From Oceanisphaera psychrotolerans (GTDB lineage: Bacteria; Pseudomonadota; Gammaproteobacteria; Enterobacterales; Aeromonadaceae), in contig NZ_MDKE01000008.1 in the NCBI RefSeq assembly GCF_001870485.1, forward strand, positions 16,703-80,702: a stretch of 64,000 nucleotides of DNA. Direction: 5' to 3'. The position numbers and the translations under genes were made by a program. The notes beneath the pieces were generated by a model that had not been told where the DNA came from, did no database searches, and worked only from the letters and a program-made list of their open reading frames with translations. Below are positions 9,125 to 18,373 of this stretch, piece after piece (the stretch's first letter is position 1; every line of letters starts with the position of its first letter).

Positions 9125-9312
9125 CTTCATACTTCCCCAGCAGTAGCGCATCATGAGTAAATATTCATGACAGTATCGGCCCTTTCGGCCCCGATCCCAA
9201 TCATGCCAGTTGATCAATGACATGATTTCGGCGTCACTTCCTTTCAACCAGAATAAACGGCATCACCCTGACCTGATTTACTGATAAGCTACGCACCTCT
9301 ACGCAGGTAAGG
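9125..9312 (-). ncRNA. Lysine riboswitch (L box) controlling the NhaC/LysW-type gene
   Basis: Read on the minus strand, the conserved L-box elements occur in the right order: AGAGGTGCG at the 5' side, ATCAGTAA, GGTTGAAAGG, ACGCCGAA, then ACTGTCATGA and TGCGCTACTGCTGGGG closing P1. Spacing matches a five-helix lysine aptamer. About 70 nt separate the aptamer from the GTG start. I see no hairpin with a T run there, so translational control by masking the AGGTG ribosome site is more likely than termination. Lysine is expected to switch the gene off. Confidence 0.9.
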
Positions 9313-9583
9313 CGGTGGATCTTACTGCCAAAAACAAAAAAATCAATATTTTTGACCAAAAATAATTGCACATCATTTATCCAGACTCAAATGTTGACCA
9401 GTTGAATTAACATATTCAAAACACGGCTCTAAATCCCTCCCCTTTCAACACCCGAGATAAGATAAAAAACAACCTGTTATTTTAATTGGCGACAGCGTTT
9501 TGCAAAATGCAATGCCATATTCATAACCACAATCAGGAGCTGGTTTTATATTTAATATTGCCGTAATGATTTCATCAATTAAC

Positions 9584-9612
9584 TTGCTTCATTTCAAATG
9601 AAGCTGTAAATT
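9584..9612 (+). promoter_or_regulatory. Candidate sigma-70 promoter of the hns-like gene
   Basis: TTGCTT (-35) and TAAATT (-10) separated by 17 bp, about 40 bp before the start, in AT-rich DNA (9340-9640) well below the window's average GC. No other feature was seen between the riboswitch and this promoter. Confidence 0.4.
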
Positions 9613-9651
9613 TATATCATATTAAGAATATATAGCCCACAGGTGGATACC

Positions 9652-10059
9652 ATGACTGAATTTCTAAAGACTCTACTTAATATTCGTAGCCTGCGTGCTG
9701 CTACTCGTGAACTGACTCTGGATCAGATGGAAGAAGCACTGGCCAAGCTGTCCTCCGTGATTGAAGAACAACGTGAAGCCAAAGCCGCCGAGCAAGCTGC
9801 AGCCCAGGAACGCGAGCGTAAAGTTAAAGAGCTGATGGAACAAATGGCCGCAGAAGGTATTGATATCAGCGAATTGATTGAGTTGGCCGAACCGACCAAA
9901 AAAGCCAGCGCTCCGCGCAGCAAGCGCCCCGCCAAGTATGAATATCATGATGAAAATGGCGATTACAAAACCTGGACCGGCCAGGGCCGTAAACCAGCAG
10001 TCATTCAGCAGGCCATTGAAAGTGGCGAAAAGACACTGGAAGATTTTCTTATCAAGTAA
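9652..10059 (+). CDS. hns: H-NS family nucleoid-associated DNA-binding protein
   Basis: Protein of 135 residues. The N-terminal half (about 1-75, beginning MTEFLKTLLNIRSLRA) is the coiled-coil oligomerisation domain. The C-terminal half (about 88-135) is the DNA-binding domain with the AT-hook-like core TWTGQGRKP, which reads the minor groove of AT-rich DNA. The frame opens at GTG 9643, but ATG 9652 follows AGGTGG at ideal distance. H-NS proteins compact the nucleoid and silence AT-rich, often acquired DNA. The gene is monocistronic with its own terminator. Whether it is the main H-NS or a paralogue such as StpA cannot be decided here. Confidence 0.93.
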   Translation: MTEFLKTLLNIRSLRAATRELTLDQMEEALAKLSSVIEEQREAKAAEQAAAQERERKVKELMEQMAAEGIDISELIELAEPTKKASAPRSKRPAKYEYHDENGDYKTWTGQGRKPAVIQQAIESGEKTLEDFLIK

Positions 10060-10080
10060 GCGTTATGCTTGCCAGGTATT

Positions 10081-10108
10081 AAAAAACAGGGCCTCGGGCC
10101 CTGTTTTT
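10081..10108 (+). terminator. Terminator after hns
   Basis: AACAGGGC / GCCCTGTT stem flanked by A6 upstream and T5 downstream. Confidence 0.85.
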
Positions 10109-10137
10109 GTATCTGTCTTTCCCCGATGCAGAATGCC

Positions 10138-10359
10138 TTAACGTTGCTCCAGCAGCGCATACAGCGCCTGGTCGACACCATTCAGCTTGAGTTCGTACAC
10201 CAATGCCAGTTCGGCCCCCAGCGCACCTGCCGGCCAGCCCTTGCGCTCCAGCCAGCACAGGTAAGCCATCGGCAGGCGGAGCAAAGGCCGCCCCCGGTAT
10301 TTTCCGAATGGCATGGGCTTGCTGATAATGCTCAGCAGTTCTTCTGAACGCAGCGTCAT
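10138..10359 (-). CDS. DUF3820 family small protein
   Basis: Protein of 73 residues with the DUF3820 signature: MPFGKYRGRPLLRLPMAYLCWLERKGWPAGALGAELALVYELK in short blocks (PFGKYRGR, YLCWLERKGWP, LGAELALVYELKLNG). Pfam describes this family as putative quorum-sensing-regulated virulence factors, a label with little biochemical support. The ribosome site before the ATG at 10359 is weak; an internal Met (MPFGKYRG) is an alternative. It is convergent with hns and not obviously in an operon. Confidence 0.8.
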   Translation of the reverse strand: MTLRSEELLSIISKPMPFGKYRGRPLLRLPMAYLCWLERKGWPAGALGAELALVYELKLNGVDQALYALLEQR

Positions 10360-10480
10360 ACCGCTGCCACCCCGGTAATCCTCATCGCCCCTTCATCCCC
10401 CGGAAAGCGCCCAGAATAGCGCTCTGGACGCATAACAGACAGATCGCAGGCAAACCGCCATGATGGCGAAGATAAAGCGC

Positions 10481-11197
10481 TCAGCTGGCCACCAGGCTGA
10501 GATTGATCTGGGCCAGTACTGCCGCGGGATCGGCCGCCTGAGTGATAGGCCGGCCAATAACCAGATAATCACTGCCGGCCGCCAGCGCCTGCTCCGGTGT
10601 CATGATCCGGCGCTGATCGCCGGCATCGCTGCCTGCCGGACGAATGCCCGGCGTTACCAGTTTGAAGTCGGGACCCAGTTCGGTCTTGAGCAGACTGGCC
10701 TCCTGGGCCGAACACACCACACCGTCAAGTCCCGCCTCACGGGTCAGTCGCGCCAATGCCAGCACCTGTTCGGCCGGAGAGCGCTGTACCCCGGTCTGGT
10801 GCAGCTCCTCACCGGTCATGCTGGTCAGCACCGTCACCGCTATCAACAAGGGCGCCTTGTCGCCATAGGGCAGCAAGGCCTCACGCGCCGCCTGCATCAT
10901 CCGCGAGCCACCGCTGGCATGCACGTTCACCATCCAGACCCCCAACTCGGCGGCGGCAGACACCGCCTTGGCCACGGTATTGGGAATATCGTGAAATTTC
11001 AGATCGAGAAAAACATCAAATCCCTGCTGCACCAGAGAACGCACAAAATCAGGTCCGAACAGGGTGAACATTTCCTTGCCAACCTTCAGCCGGCAACTGG
11101 CAGGATCCAGTTTGGCGATCAACGCCTTTGCCTGTTGTTCGTCGGCAAAGTCGAGGGCAATCAGGATTTTGGGATCGAAGTTTTTTGAATCTTGCAT
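10481..11197 (-). CDS. pyrF: Orotidine 5'-phosphate decarboxylase PyrF
   Basis: Protein of 238 residues catalysing the last step of UMP synthesis (OMP to UMP plus CO2). The catalytic signature [10 protein letters not shown] (D65, K67, D70) is intact. The N-terminal ALDF strand and the C-terminal TPGIRP and YLVIGRPIT phosphate-binding loops are also present. Gene order lapA-lapB-pyrF is conserved with E. coli. A 12-bp inverted repeat lies between lapB and this gene, so expression may be partly separated from lapAB. Confidence 0.97.
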   Translation of the reverse strand: MQDSKNFDPKILIALDFADEQQAKALIAKLDPASCRLKVGKEMFTLFGPDFVRSLVQQGFDVFLDLKFHDIPNTVAKAVSAAAELGVWMVNVHASGGSRMMQAAREALLPYGDKAPLLIAVTVLTSMTGEELHQTGVQRSPAEQVLALARLTREAGLDGVVCSAQEASLLKTELGPDFKLVTPGIRPAGSDAGDQRRIMTPEQALAAGSDYLVIGRPITQAADPAAVLAQINLSLVAS

Positions 11198-11221
11198 GGG
11201 TTACCTTTTCGACTTTTTGTA

Positions 11222-11270
11222 AGGAGTGAGGAGTGAGGGGAAACACCGCGCTTTATTGCTCCTCACTCCT
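11222..11270. repeat. Inverted GAGTGAGGAG-type repeat between lapB and pyrF
   Basis: AGGAGTGAGGAG (11222-11233) pairs perfectly with CTCCTCACTCCT (11259-11270) around a 25-nt loop. The right side continues as a further imperfect unit (GACTCCTCAC). It lies inside the lapB-pyrF transcript region and has no T run on the minus strand, so it resembles a dispersed intergenic hairpin more than a terminator. Confidence 0.6.
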
Positions 11271-11286
11271 GACTCCTCACGATTGT

Positions 11287-12456
11287 TCATTCACCATCGA
11301 GACCACGTACCGGCTTGATGCTGCCCCAATGCTTGCAGGAGGGGCACTGCCAGAATAACGTATGAGAAGAAAATCCACACTGGCCACAACGGTGGCTGGG
11401 TTTGAGCTTGATTTGTTCGGACACCAGTGAACGAAGCATATCCAGACTCTCGCGCGCCCGCCCCTCTTCGGCATTGGCCGCATGATATGACATCAGCCGG
11501 TAAAAGCCTTTCATGGTTGGATGCCGCTGCAATTGCGACAGCACCAGTTGTTCGGCGGCGAGGGTACCCTGGGTATTGCTGATTTCATCGGCCAGCATCA
11601 ATACCGAACTGGCGCCGCTGTCGGCGGCGACCCATTGTTCCAGAAGCCGTACAAACTCCGACTCTTTACCCAGCGCCTGATAGCATTGCAGCAGGTCATC
11701 CAGTACCTCACTGATAAAGTCGGCATTCTGCTCGGTCACCTGCAGCAGACAATCGGCCGCCAGCGACCATTGTTGCTGGGCCATGTAAATCGCCGCCAGC
11801 CGTATATTGGCCCGGACACAGCCGGCGTCGGCCTTCAAGGCTTTCTTGAGCTGCAGAATGGCGGCCTTGGCGTCTTGCCGACGCCAATGCTGCTCGGCCA
11901 GCTCGCAGTAAAAATGCCCCATGGGGACCCGAGCCTTGATTCCTTGACGCTTCTTGAGCCGCTCGGCCACCGCAATGGCCTGCTCCCAGTCTTTCAGTTG
12001 CTGATAAATGATCATCAACTGGCTCAAGGCTTCTTCTTCATAATCGGGATCGTTTTTCAGCTCCACCAGAATATGCTCGGCCCGGTCCAGCAGGCCCGCC
12101 GCCAGAAAGTCGCGAGCCAGCTCCAGCATCGCCAGATGCCGCTGTTCGAATATCAGGTTAGGTCGGGCGACCAGGTTCTGGTGAATACGAATGGCACGAT
12201 CGACTTCGCCCCGGGACCGAAACAGGTTACCCAGTGCAAGATGTGTTTCTATGGTTTCGCTGTCGACCTGCAGCAATTGTATAAAAAGATCGACCGCCTT
12301 GTCGGGCTCGTCGGAAAGCAGAAAATTTAACCCGGCAACGTATTGCCGGGAAAAATGATTGGATTTAGTCTGAGCATCCTGCCGGACTCCCCTGCGCCCC
12401 ATATACCAGCCATAGGCAGCTGCGACCGGAAGCAGCAGAAACAGCAATTCCAGCAT
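11287..12456 (-). CDS. lapB: Lipopolysaccharide assembly protein LapB (YciM)
   Basis: Protein of 389 residues. It has an N-terminal membrane anchor (MLELLFLLLPVAAAYGWYMG), a run of TPR helices (about 30-340) and a C-terminal rubredoxin-like metal site with two CxxC pairs (CGQCGF and CPSC). With FtsH, LapB controls degradation of LpxC and so balances LPS synthesis. The frame opens at TTG 12468, but ATG 12456 matches E. coli LapB exactly (MLELLFLLLPVAAAYGWYMGRR). It follows lapA by 8 nt and is surely co-transcribed with it. Confidence 0.96.
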   Translation of the reverse strand: MLELLFLLLPVAAAYGWYMGRRGVRQDAQTKSNHFSRQYVAGLNFLLSDEPDKAVDLFIQLLQVDSETIETHLALGNLFRSRGEVDRAIRIHQNLVARPNLIFEQRHLAMLELARDFLAAGLLDRAEHILVELKNDPDYEEEALSQLMIIYQQLKDWEQAIAVAERLKKRQGIKARVPMGHFYCELAEQHWRRQDAKAAILQLKKALKADAGCVRANIRLAAIYMAQQQWSLAADCLLQVTEQNADFISEVLDDLLQCYQALGKESEFVRLLEQWVAADSGASSVLMLADEISNTQGTLAAEQLVLSQLQRHPTMKGFYRLMSYHAANAEEGRARESLDMLRSLVSEQIKLKPSHRCGQCGFSSHTLFWQCPSCKHWGSIKPVRGLDGE

Positions 12457-12464
12457 CGGGCTCG

Positions 12465-12752
12465 TCAATCCTTAATGGGCAGCGCCCTGAGCTCTTCCAG
12501 TTCTTTGTGCTGACGCTCAACTTTCTTGCGCAAACCGCTGTTGTTCATCTTGAGGCGCAGCAACACCAGACCGAATACCAGCCAGCCAATGGCAAAACCC
12601 GCCACAAAGACTATCGCCAGCAATGAAGAAAGACGATAGTCGCCCTGAGCCAGCAGATAATTGACATGAACCAACTGGTCATTTTGTGAGCCCAAGGTCA
12701 GCCCCACTGCAAATAGAATTGCCAGGATTACCAGGCCAAAAATAATTTTCAC
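12465..12752 (-). CDS. lapA: Lipopolysaccharide assembly protein LapA (YciS)
   Basis: Protein of 95 residues with two transmembrane segments (about 3-21 and 42-66) and a C-terminal basic coiled coil (KMNNSGLRKKVERQHKELEEL). It is the small inner-membrane partner of LapB. Order ihfB-lapA-lapB is the same as in E. coli. Confidence 0.92.
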   Translation of the reverse strand: MKIIFGLVILAILFAVGLTLGSQNDQLVHVNYLLAQGDYRLSSLLAIVFVAGFAIGWLVFGLVLLRLKMNNSGLRKKVERQHKELEELRALPIKD

Positions 12753-12861
12753 CTTACCCTCTCAACTTCCTGATTTTGAGTATTGGCATTATCCCGAAAA
12801 AGCACCAAGCCCGCCAGTCGGGTATCCATGAAAAGTGATATAGAACAAGTTGATGGCAAGA

Positions 12862-13143
12862 TCAGGCTGGGTTAACCCGCTCGCGCAATTCTTTACCGGG
12901 TTTGAAATGAGGAACATATTTACCGGTCAGTTCCACTTTTTCACCGGTCTTCGGGTTACGCCCCTGGCGGGGTGCCCGATAATGTAATGAAAAACTGCCA
13001 AAGCCGCGAATTTCAATGCGGTCTCCGGTTTGCAGGGTAGAGGCCATCTGTTCAAGAATTTCCTTGATGGCGTTTTCTACTTCCTTGGCGGAGAGATGGC
13101 CGTATTGCTCTGACAGCCGCTCTATCAGATCGGATTTGGTCAT
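12862..13143 (-). CDS. ihfB: Integration host factor subunit beta
   Basis: Protein of 93 residues of the HU/IHF family. It has the start [13 protein letters not shown], the [12 protein letters not shown] beta-arm containing the minor-groove Pro, and the [13 protein letters not shown] tail. It heterodimerises with IhfA to bend DNA sharply. The frame extends to 13173, but ATG 13143 follows AGGAG and matches the family. The preceding gene rpsA ends in a strong terminator that sits just before this start, so ihfB needs its own promoter or read-through. Confidence 0.96.
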   Translation of the reverse strand: MTKSDLIERLSEQYGHLSAKEVENAIKEILEQMASTLQTGDRIEIRGFGSFSLHYRAPRQGRNPKTGEKVELTGKYVPHFKPGKELRERVNPA

Positions 13144-13171
13144 GATGGTTTTCTCCTGATCACCAAACAAC

Positions 13172-13198
13172 AAAAAGGGGGCGCGAAGGCCCCCTTTT
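13172..13198 (-). terminator. Terminator after rpsA
   Basis: On the minus strand AAAAGGGGGC / GCCCCCTTTT with a 6-nt loop and a T5 tract; it lies between rpsA and ihfB. Confidence 0.85.
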
Positions 13199-13212
13199 GA
13201 ATTCGGACAGGC

Positions 13213-14886
13213 TTATTCGCCTTTAGCCGCCTTGAAAGCTTCGGCCATGGCACTCAAACCAACATCTTCAGGTTGCTGCTGGTTCAGGTTTTCCATTACC
13301 ACTTTCTCTTCAGCTTCGTCTTTCGCGCGGATAGACAGGCTGAGGGTGCGGTTCTTGCGATCAACGCCCATGAAGCGTGCTTCGATTTCTTCACCAACCT
13401 TCAGGACGGTGGAAGCATCTTCGATACGGTCGCGAGAGATGTCGGCAACGCGGACATAACCTTCCACGCCTTCTTCCATCTCAACCACGGCGCCTTTGGC
13501 GTCAACGGCAGTGATAGTACCCTTAACGATAGCACCTTTCTTGTTGTCAGACAGGTACTTATTGAAAGGATCTTCGTCGATTTGCTTCACGCCCAGGCTG
13601 ATGCGCTCGCGCTCGGGATCGACCTGCAGAACCACGGCGTCGATTTCGTCGCCTTTCTTGAATTCACGAACGGCGTCGTCACCGTTGGCGTTCCAGGAAA
13701 TGTCGGACAGGTGAACCAGACCGTCGATGCCGCCGTCCAGACCGATGAAGATACCGAAGTCAGTGATAGACTTGATCTTGCCGGAAACACGGTCGCCCTT
13801 GTTGTGGGTTTCTGCAAACAGCTGCCACGGGTTGGATTTGCACTGCTTCAGACCCAGAGAGATACGACGACGCTCTTCGTCGATATCCAGCACCATCACG
13901 TCTACGCTGTCGCCAACGGAAACAACCTTGGACGGGTGGATGTTCTTGTTGGTCCAATCCATTTCGGATACGTGCACCAGGCCTTCAACGCCTTCTTCGA
14001 TTTCAACGAAGCAGCCGTAGTCGGTCAGGTTGGTCACGCGGCCAGACAGACGAGTGCCTTCCGGGTAACGGTTGGCGATATCGACCCACGGATCTTCGCC
14101 CAGCTGCTTCAGACCCAGAGACACACGAGTGCGCTCACGGTCGAACTTCAGGACTTTAACGTTGATTTCGTCACCCACGTTCACGATTTCGCTTGGATGC
14201 TTAACGCGCTTCCAGGCCATGTCGGTGATGTGCAGCAGGCCGTCTACGCCGCCCAGGTCTACGAAAGCACCGTAGTCGGTCAGGTTCTTGACGATACCCT
14301 TGACTTCCTGGCCTTCCTGCAGGTTTTCCAGCAGCTGCTCGCGCTCGACGCTGTTTTCGGTTTCGATCACGGCACGGCGAGAAACAACAACGTTGTTACG
14401 CTTCTGGTCCAGCTTGATAACCTTGAACTCAAGCTCTTTACCTTCCAGGTGCAGAGTGTCGCGTACCGGGCGCACGTCGACCAGAGAGCCGGGCAGGAAG
14501 GCACGAATGGTGTTCACTTCTACGGTGAAACCACCCTTGACCTTGCCGTTGATCACACCGATAACGGTTTCCTGATCTTCGTAGGCTTTTTCCAGTTGCA
14601 GCCAGGCTTCGTGACGCTTGGCCTTTTCGCGGGAAAGCAGAGTCTCGCCGAAACCGTCTTCTACCGCGTCCAGCGCTACGTCTACTACGTCGCCAACGCT
14701 GATTTCCAGCTCGCCCTGGTTGTTTTTGAACTGCTCGGCAGGGATAGCGGATTCAGACTTCAGGCCTGCGTCTACCAGAACGATACCGTTCTCGATGGCT
14801 ACAACAGTACCTTTAACAATGGAACCCGGACGGGTTTCCAGTTCTTTCAGAGACTCTTCAAAGAGTTGAGCAAAAGATTCAATCAT
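13213..14886 (-). CDS. rpsA: 30S ribosomal protein S1
   Basis: Protein of 557 residues, the same length as E. coli S1, with six S1/OB repeats that bind mRNA and bring it to the 30S subunit. Repeats are recognisable by [42 protein letters not shown] and [24 protein letters not shown] blocks. The frame extends upstream to 14991, but ATG 14886 ([16 protein letters not shown]) is the family start. No Shine-Dalgarno sequence precedes it, and the 111-nt leader from cmk is AT-rich near the start. That fits the autogenous control by S1 known for rpsA in E. coli. Confidence 0.97.
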   Translation of the reverse strand: MIESFAQLFEESLKELETRPGSIVKGTVVAIENGIVLVDAGLKSESAIPAEQFKNNQGELEISVGDVVDVALDAVEDGFGETLLSREKAKRHEAWLQLEKAYEDQETVIGVINGKVKGGFTVEVNTIRAFLPGSLVDVRPVRDTLHLEGKELEFKVIKLDQKRNNVVVSRRAVIETENSVEREQLLENLQEGQEVKGIVKNLTDYGAFVDLGGVDGLLHITDMAWKRVKHPSEIVNVGDEINVKVLKFDRERTRVSLGLKQLGEDPWVDIANRYPEGTRLSGRVTNLTDYGCFVEIEEGVEGLVHVSEMDWTNKNIHPSKVVSVGDSVDVMVLDIDEERRRISLGLKQCKSNPWQLFAETHNKGDRVSGKIKSITDFGIFIGLDGGIDGLVHLSDISWNANGDDAVREFKKGDEIDAVVLQVDPERERISLGVKQIDEDPFNKYLSDNKKGAIVKGTITAVDAKGAVVEMEEGVEGYVRVADISRDRIEDASTVLKVGEEIEARFMGVDRKNRTLSLSIRAKDEAEEKVVMENLNQQQPEDVGLSAMAEAFKAAKGE

Positions 14887-14997
14887 GTTTAATGAATACA
14901 CTTTTTTTAAAGTTGAACATCCACAGGGCAATCCGGCACCAGTGGGGTGATTAACGTAGACCTTCCTCTTCCTTGAAGCGGGCATTGCCAAATTGCA

Positions 14998-15678
14998 TCA
15001 GCGACCGAGCTTAACCTTAGTATGACTCAGCACTTTGTCCAGCACCTGAGCAATGGACATGGTGGTAGAGTCAATAATCAGGGCATCCTCGGCCGCCTTA
15101 AGGGGCGCCACGGCTCGATTGCGATCTCGCTCGTCACGCGCCTGAATTTCGCTTAAAAGGCGGTCAAAGCTAACATCAAAGCCCTTGTCTTGCAACTGAT
15201 TAAGCCGGCGACGCGCCCTTTCCTCGGCGCTGGCGTCGAGGAAAATTTTGACCTGAGCATCGGGGAAAACCACTGTCCCCATATCACGGCCATCGGCAAT
15301 CAGGCCCGGCTGGCCGCGAAAGGCGCGCTGACGCCGGAGCAATGCTTCCCGCACCCGCGGAAAGGCGGCCACCTTGCTGGCGGCTTCGCCGATCTGCTCG
15401 GTTCGAATGGAACGGGACACGTCCTCCCCTTCCAGTATGGTCTTGATATGGCCATCCACCACCGGGAACTGCACATCCAGGTGGGCCGCCAGCGGCATCA
15501 GGCCGCTTTCATCGTCCAGCGCCACATTATGATGCCGGGCCGCCAGTGCCAGCACACGATAAATTGCGCCGGAGTCAAGCAGATGCCATTCCAGTTTTTC
15601 GGCCAGCAACTGACAAAGGGTTCCCTTGCCGGCGCCGCCCGGGCCATCAACAGTAATGACGGGAGCTTGTTCAGTCAT
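14998..15678 (-). CDS. cmk: Cytidylate kinase
   Basis: Protein of 226 residues that phosphorylates CMP and dCMP with ATP. The P-loop GPGGAGKGT lies at about 12-20, the family block [13 protein letters not shown] follows, then [12 protein letters not shown] and a LID region with [13 protein letters not shown]. The frame runs to 15714, but ATG 15678 has GGAGA at good spacing and matches E. coli Cmk ([13 protein letters not shown]). It is upstream of rpsA as in other gammaproteobacteria. Confidence 0.96.
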   Translation of the reverse strand: MTEQAPVITVDGPGGAGKGTLCQLLAEKLEWHLLDSGAIYRVLALAARHHNVALDDESGLMPLAAHLDVQFPVVDGHIKTILEGEDVSRSIRTEQIGEAASKVAAFPRVREALLRRQRAFRGQPGLIADGRDMGTVVFPDAQVKIFLDASAEERARRRLNQLQDKGFDVSFDRLLSEIQARDERDRNRAVAPLKAAEDALIIDSTTMSIAQVLDKVLSHTKVKLGR

Positions 15679-15900
15679 GGCATTCTCCAGTAAATCATTG
15701 GTCTGGGCACTCATCCAAGGTGCCGCGCGGCCGGCATTATAACCGAGTTGAGCAATAAAGGCATAACTTACAATCCATTAACACGAATCAGAAAATCCTG
15801 ATAAGCCATCCCCTGGCACATATTGTGCCTATACCTGCACGTCCATCCGCTTTACAATGATTACCATTTTTTGTTGCTTGATAATCAAAAGAGGAACGCC

Positions 15901-16494
15901 ATGAGCAGTGTTACCCGGATGGCAAACTCAAAATTGCCGACACCCTGGGGCACCTTTACCCTGATCGGGTTTGAAGAAAAAGGCACCGGCAAGGATCATG
16001 CCGCCCTGGTAATGGGGAATATCGATGATGGCCAGCCGGTACTGGGCCGTATTCATTCCGAATGCCTGACCGGTGATGCCCTGTTCAGCCTGCGTTGCGA
16101 CTGCGGTTTTCAGTTGCAGGCGGCTCTGGAAAACATCGCCAAAGAGGGGCGCGGCATACTGCTCTATGTACGCCAGGAAGGCCGGGGCATCGGTCTGCTC
16201 AACAAGATCCATGCCTACCATCTGCAGGATCAGGGCAAGGACACGGTAGAAGCCAACGTGGAACTGGGCTTTGCCGCCGACATGCGTGACTACACCATCT
16301 GTGCCGATATGCTGCACAGCCTGGGTGTCAAACAGATGAAGCTGATGACCAACAACCCGCGCAAGGTCAAGGCCATGGAAAACTTCGGTATCGAGGTGGT
16401 GGAGCGGGTGCCACTGCAGGAGGGGCGCAATCCCTTCAACGAGGGTTACCTTGACACCAAGGCCGGCAAGCTGGGTCATATGCTGAAAAGCTGA
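15901..16494 (+). CDS. ribA: GTP cyclohydrolase II
   Basis: Protein of 197 residues that opens GTP to the first riboflavin precursor, releasing formate and pyrophosphate. Zinc ligands C55, C66 and C68 sit in [18 protein letters not shown], and the catalytic region [11 protein letters not shown] is intact, as is the LMTNNPRK block. The frame is open from 15823, but ATG 15901 follows AAGAGGAA and gives normal family length. It is a stand-alone RibA, not fused to RibB. No FMN riboswitch was found upstream. Confidence 0.95.
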   Translation: MSSVTRMANSKLPTPWGTFTLIGFEEKGTGKDHAALVMGNIDDGQPVLGRIHSECLTGDALFSLRCDCGFQLQAALENIAKEGRGILLYVRQEGRGIGLLNKIHAYHLQDQGKDTVEANVELGFAADMRDYTICADMLHSLGVKQMKLMTNNPRKVKAMENFGIEVVERVPLQEGRNPFNEGYLDTKAGKLGHMLKS

Positions 16495-16517
16495 ATCTAA
16501 CGCTTCCCGCCTTCAAC

Positions 16518-16550
16518 AAAAAGCCCCGGGCCACTGGCCCGGGGCTTTTT
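16518..16550. terminator. Terminator between ribA and fruA
   Basis: Perfect 15-bp stem (AAAAAGCCCCGGGCC / GGCCCGGGGCTTTTT) with a 3-nt loop; A and T runs on the two sides allow use in both directions. Confidence 0.88.
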
Positions 16551-16626
16551 GCTGGGAAACCACGGTAGGCAGGGATTAGCCAATAAACCCGGCAGCCAGC
16601 CAGAGTCAATCCCTGATAATTAACCC

Positions 16627-18362
16627 TTAAGCACGCTTTTCCTGAACCTGTTCTTGTCCTGCCAGCATCTGAGCGTCGCTGCGCTTGAGTACCGAATACA
16701 GAACACCGGTGACGATGGCGCCTGCCGCAATGGCGACGATATACCATAGCAGGGCGGTCACCGCATTGGGGATAAAGAACACGAAGATACCACCGTGAGG
16801 GGCCAGCAGCTTGGCGCCGAACAACATCGACAGGGCGCCGGCCAGGGCACCACCCAGCATACAGCTCGGGATCACCCGCAGTGGGTCCCGGGCGGCGAAG
16901 GGAATGGCCCCTTCGGAGATAAAGCACAGACCCAGCACAAAAGATGCCTTGCCCGCTTCCCGCTCGTTGTCATTGAACTTGCTTCGGGCCAGGAAGGTGG
17001 CGATACCCATGCCCAGCGCCGGTACCATACCTGCGGCCATTACCGCCGCCATGGGCGCATAGGTTTCCGAGGCCAGCAGGCCAACACCGAAGGCATAGGC
17101 CGCCTTGTTGACCGGACCACCCATGTCGAAGCACATCATGGCACCGAGCAAGATGCCCAGCAGCACCGCGTTGGCCGAGCCCATGTTGTTGAGAAAGACG
17201 GTCATGGCGTTCATGATGCCGGCGACCGGGCCCCCCACCACATAGATCATCACCAGACCGGTAAACAGACTGGCCAGCAGCGGGATCAGCAGGATTGGCT
17301 TGAGGGCTTCCAGGCTCTTGGGCATGGGCACCTTGGTTGCCAGCCAGCGGGCGCTGTAACCGGCCAGGAAACCGGCGGCGATACCACCGAGGAAGCCTGC
17401 ACCCAGGGAGCTGGCCAGCATGCCGCCGATCATGCCGGGGGCAATACCCGGACGGTCGGCGATGGAATAGGCGATGTAGCCGGCCAGTACCGGGATCATC
17501 AGGGCAAATGCCGAGGCTCCGCCGATCTGCATCAGCGCCGCGGCCAGGGTCCCTTCCTCTTTAAAGGCCTCGATCCCGAACACGAATGACAGGGCGATGA
17601 TCAGACCACCGGCCACCACCATCGGCAGCATGAAGGACACCCCGGTCAGCAGGTGCTGATAGGGACCGGCCTTTTTCTTGTCATCCGTCTTTTCACTGCT
17701 GCTCCGGGCCTGATGCTGCAGCACCGCCGCCTCGGCCAGGGCCGTTTCTATGGTCAGCTTCGGCTTTTTCAACGCCTGACCGGTACTGGTGCGATAGACA
17801 CGCTTGCCGTTGAAGCGCGCCAGGTCCACCTCGATATCGGCGGCGACAATCACGCAATCGGCGACGGCAATATCCTCGGCAGTCAGCGCATTTTGCGCCC
17901 CGACCGAGCCCTGGGTTTCTACCTTGATATCGAAGCCCATGGCCTTGGCGGTTTCGTTCAATGCCTCGGCCGACATAAAGGTATGGGCAACGCCGGTCGG
18001 ACAGGCCGTGACCGCGACCAGACGGGTTTTACCCGTGGTCACGGTCGCACTGGCCTGCAGTACCTCGGCTTCCTCCGCCGCCTGCTGCAGATACCCCTTG
18101 GGGTTATTCAACGCGGGCTGAATGTCGCTCTGGTACACGCGTTTACCGCTGAAGCGGGACAGATCCAGCGCGGTACCGGCGGCCACCACCAGCTCGGCCT
18201 CGGCAATCTGCGCTTCGGTAAAGGGCGTCACCGGCTCAAGCTGGCTGTGACATTCCATCGCCACATTCCAGCCCAGATCAGTTGCGGCCTGGCGCAGCAC
18301 CCGTGCCGCCATGTAGCTGCTGGCCACCCCCGACGGCAGGTGGTAATAATCAATGTTTTCAT
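16627..18362 (-). CDS. fruA: PTS fructose-specific EIIBC component FruA, reading frame interrupted near the N terminus
   Basis: Fructose permease making fructose 1-phosphate: a degenerate EIIB' domain, an active EIIB domain (CPTGVAHTFM) and an EIIC domain with about 8-10 membrane spans (GMIGGMLAS, DMGGPVNKAAYAFGVG, EGAIPFAARDPLRV). The expected start is ATG 18362, preceded by AGGAA and 11 bp after fruK, reading MKTLIITTC. The frame is then lost at 18334-18337: CCACCTGCCGTCGG lacks one C needed to read TTCPSGVASSYM. With that base restored the protein is 578 residues, normal for FruA. As it stands, translation could only restart at GTG 18327 or downstream. One of six single-base losses in the window, so probably a sequence error. 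Confidence 0.9.
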
Positions 18363-18373
18363 CGGAGTTCCTT

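Noticed and set aside
8897..9247. 116-codon ORF overlapping the lysine riboswitch
   Set aside because: It runs through the structured aptamer and into the transporter gene in a different frame; explained by the leader RNA.
13273..14892. Open frame of 539 codons antisense to rpsA
   Set aside because: It mirrors the ribosomal protein S1 gene, whose identity is certain. Long antisense frames are expected opposite GC-rich genes with strong codon bias, and the translation resembles no protein.
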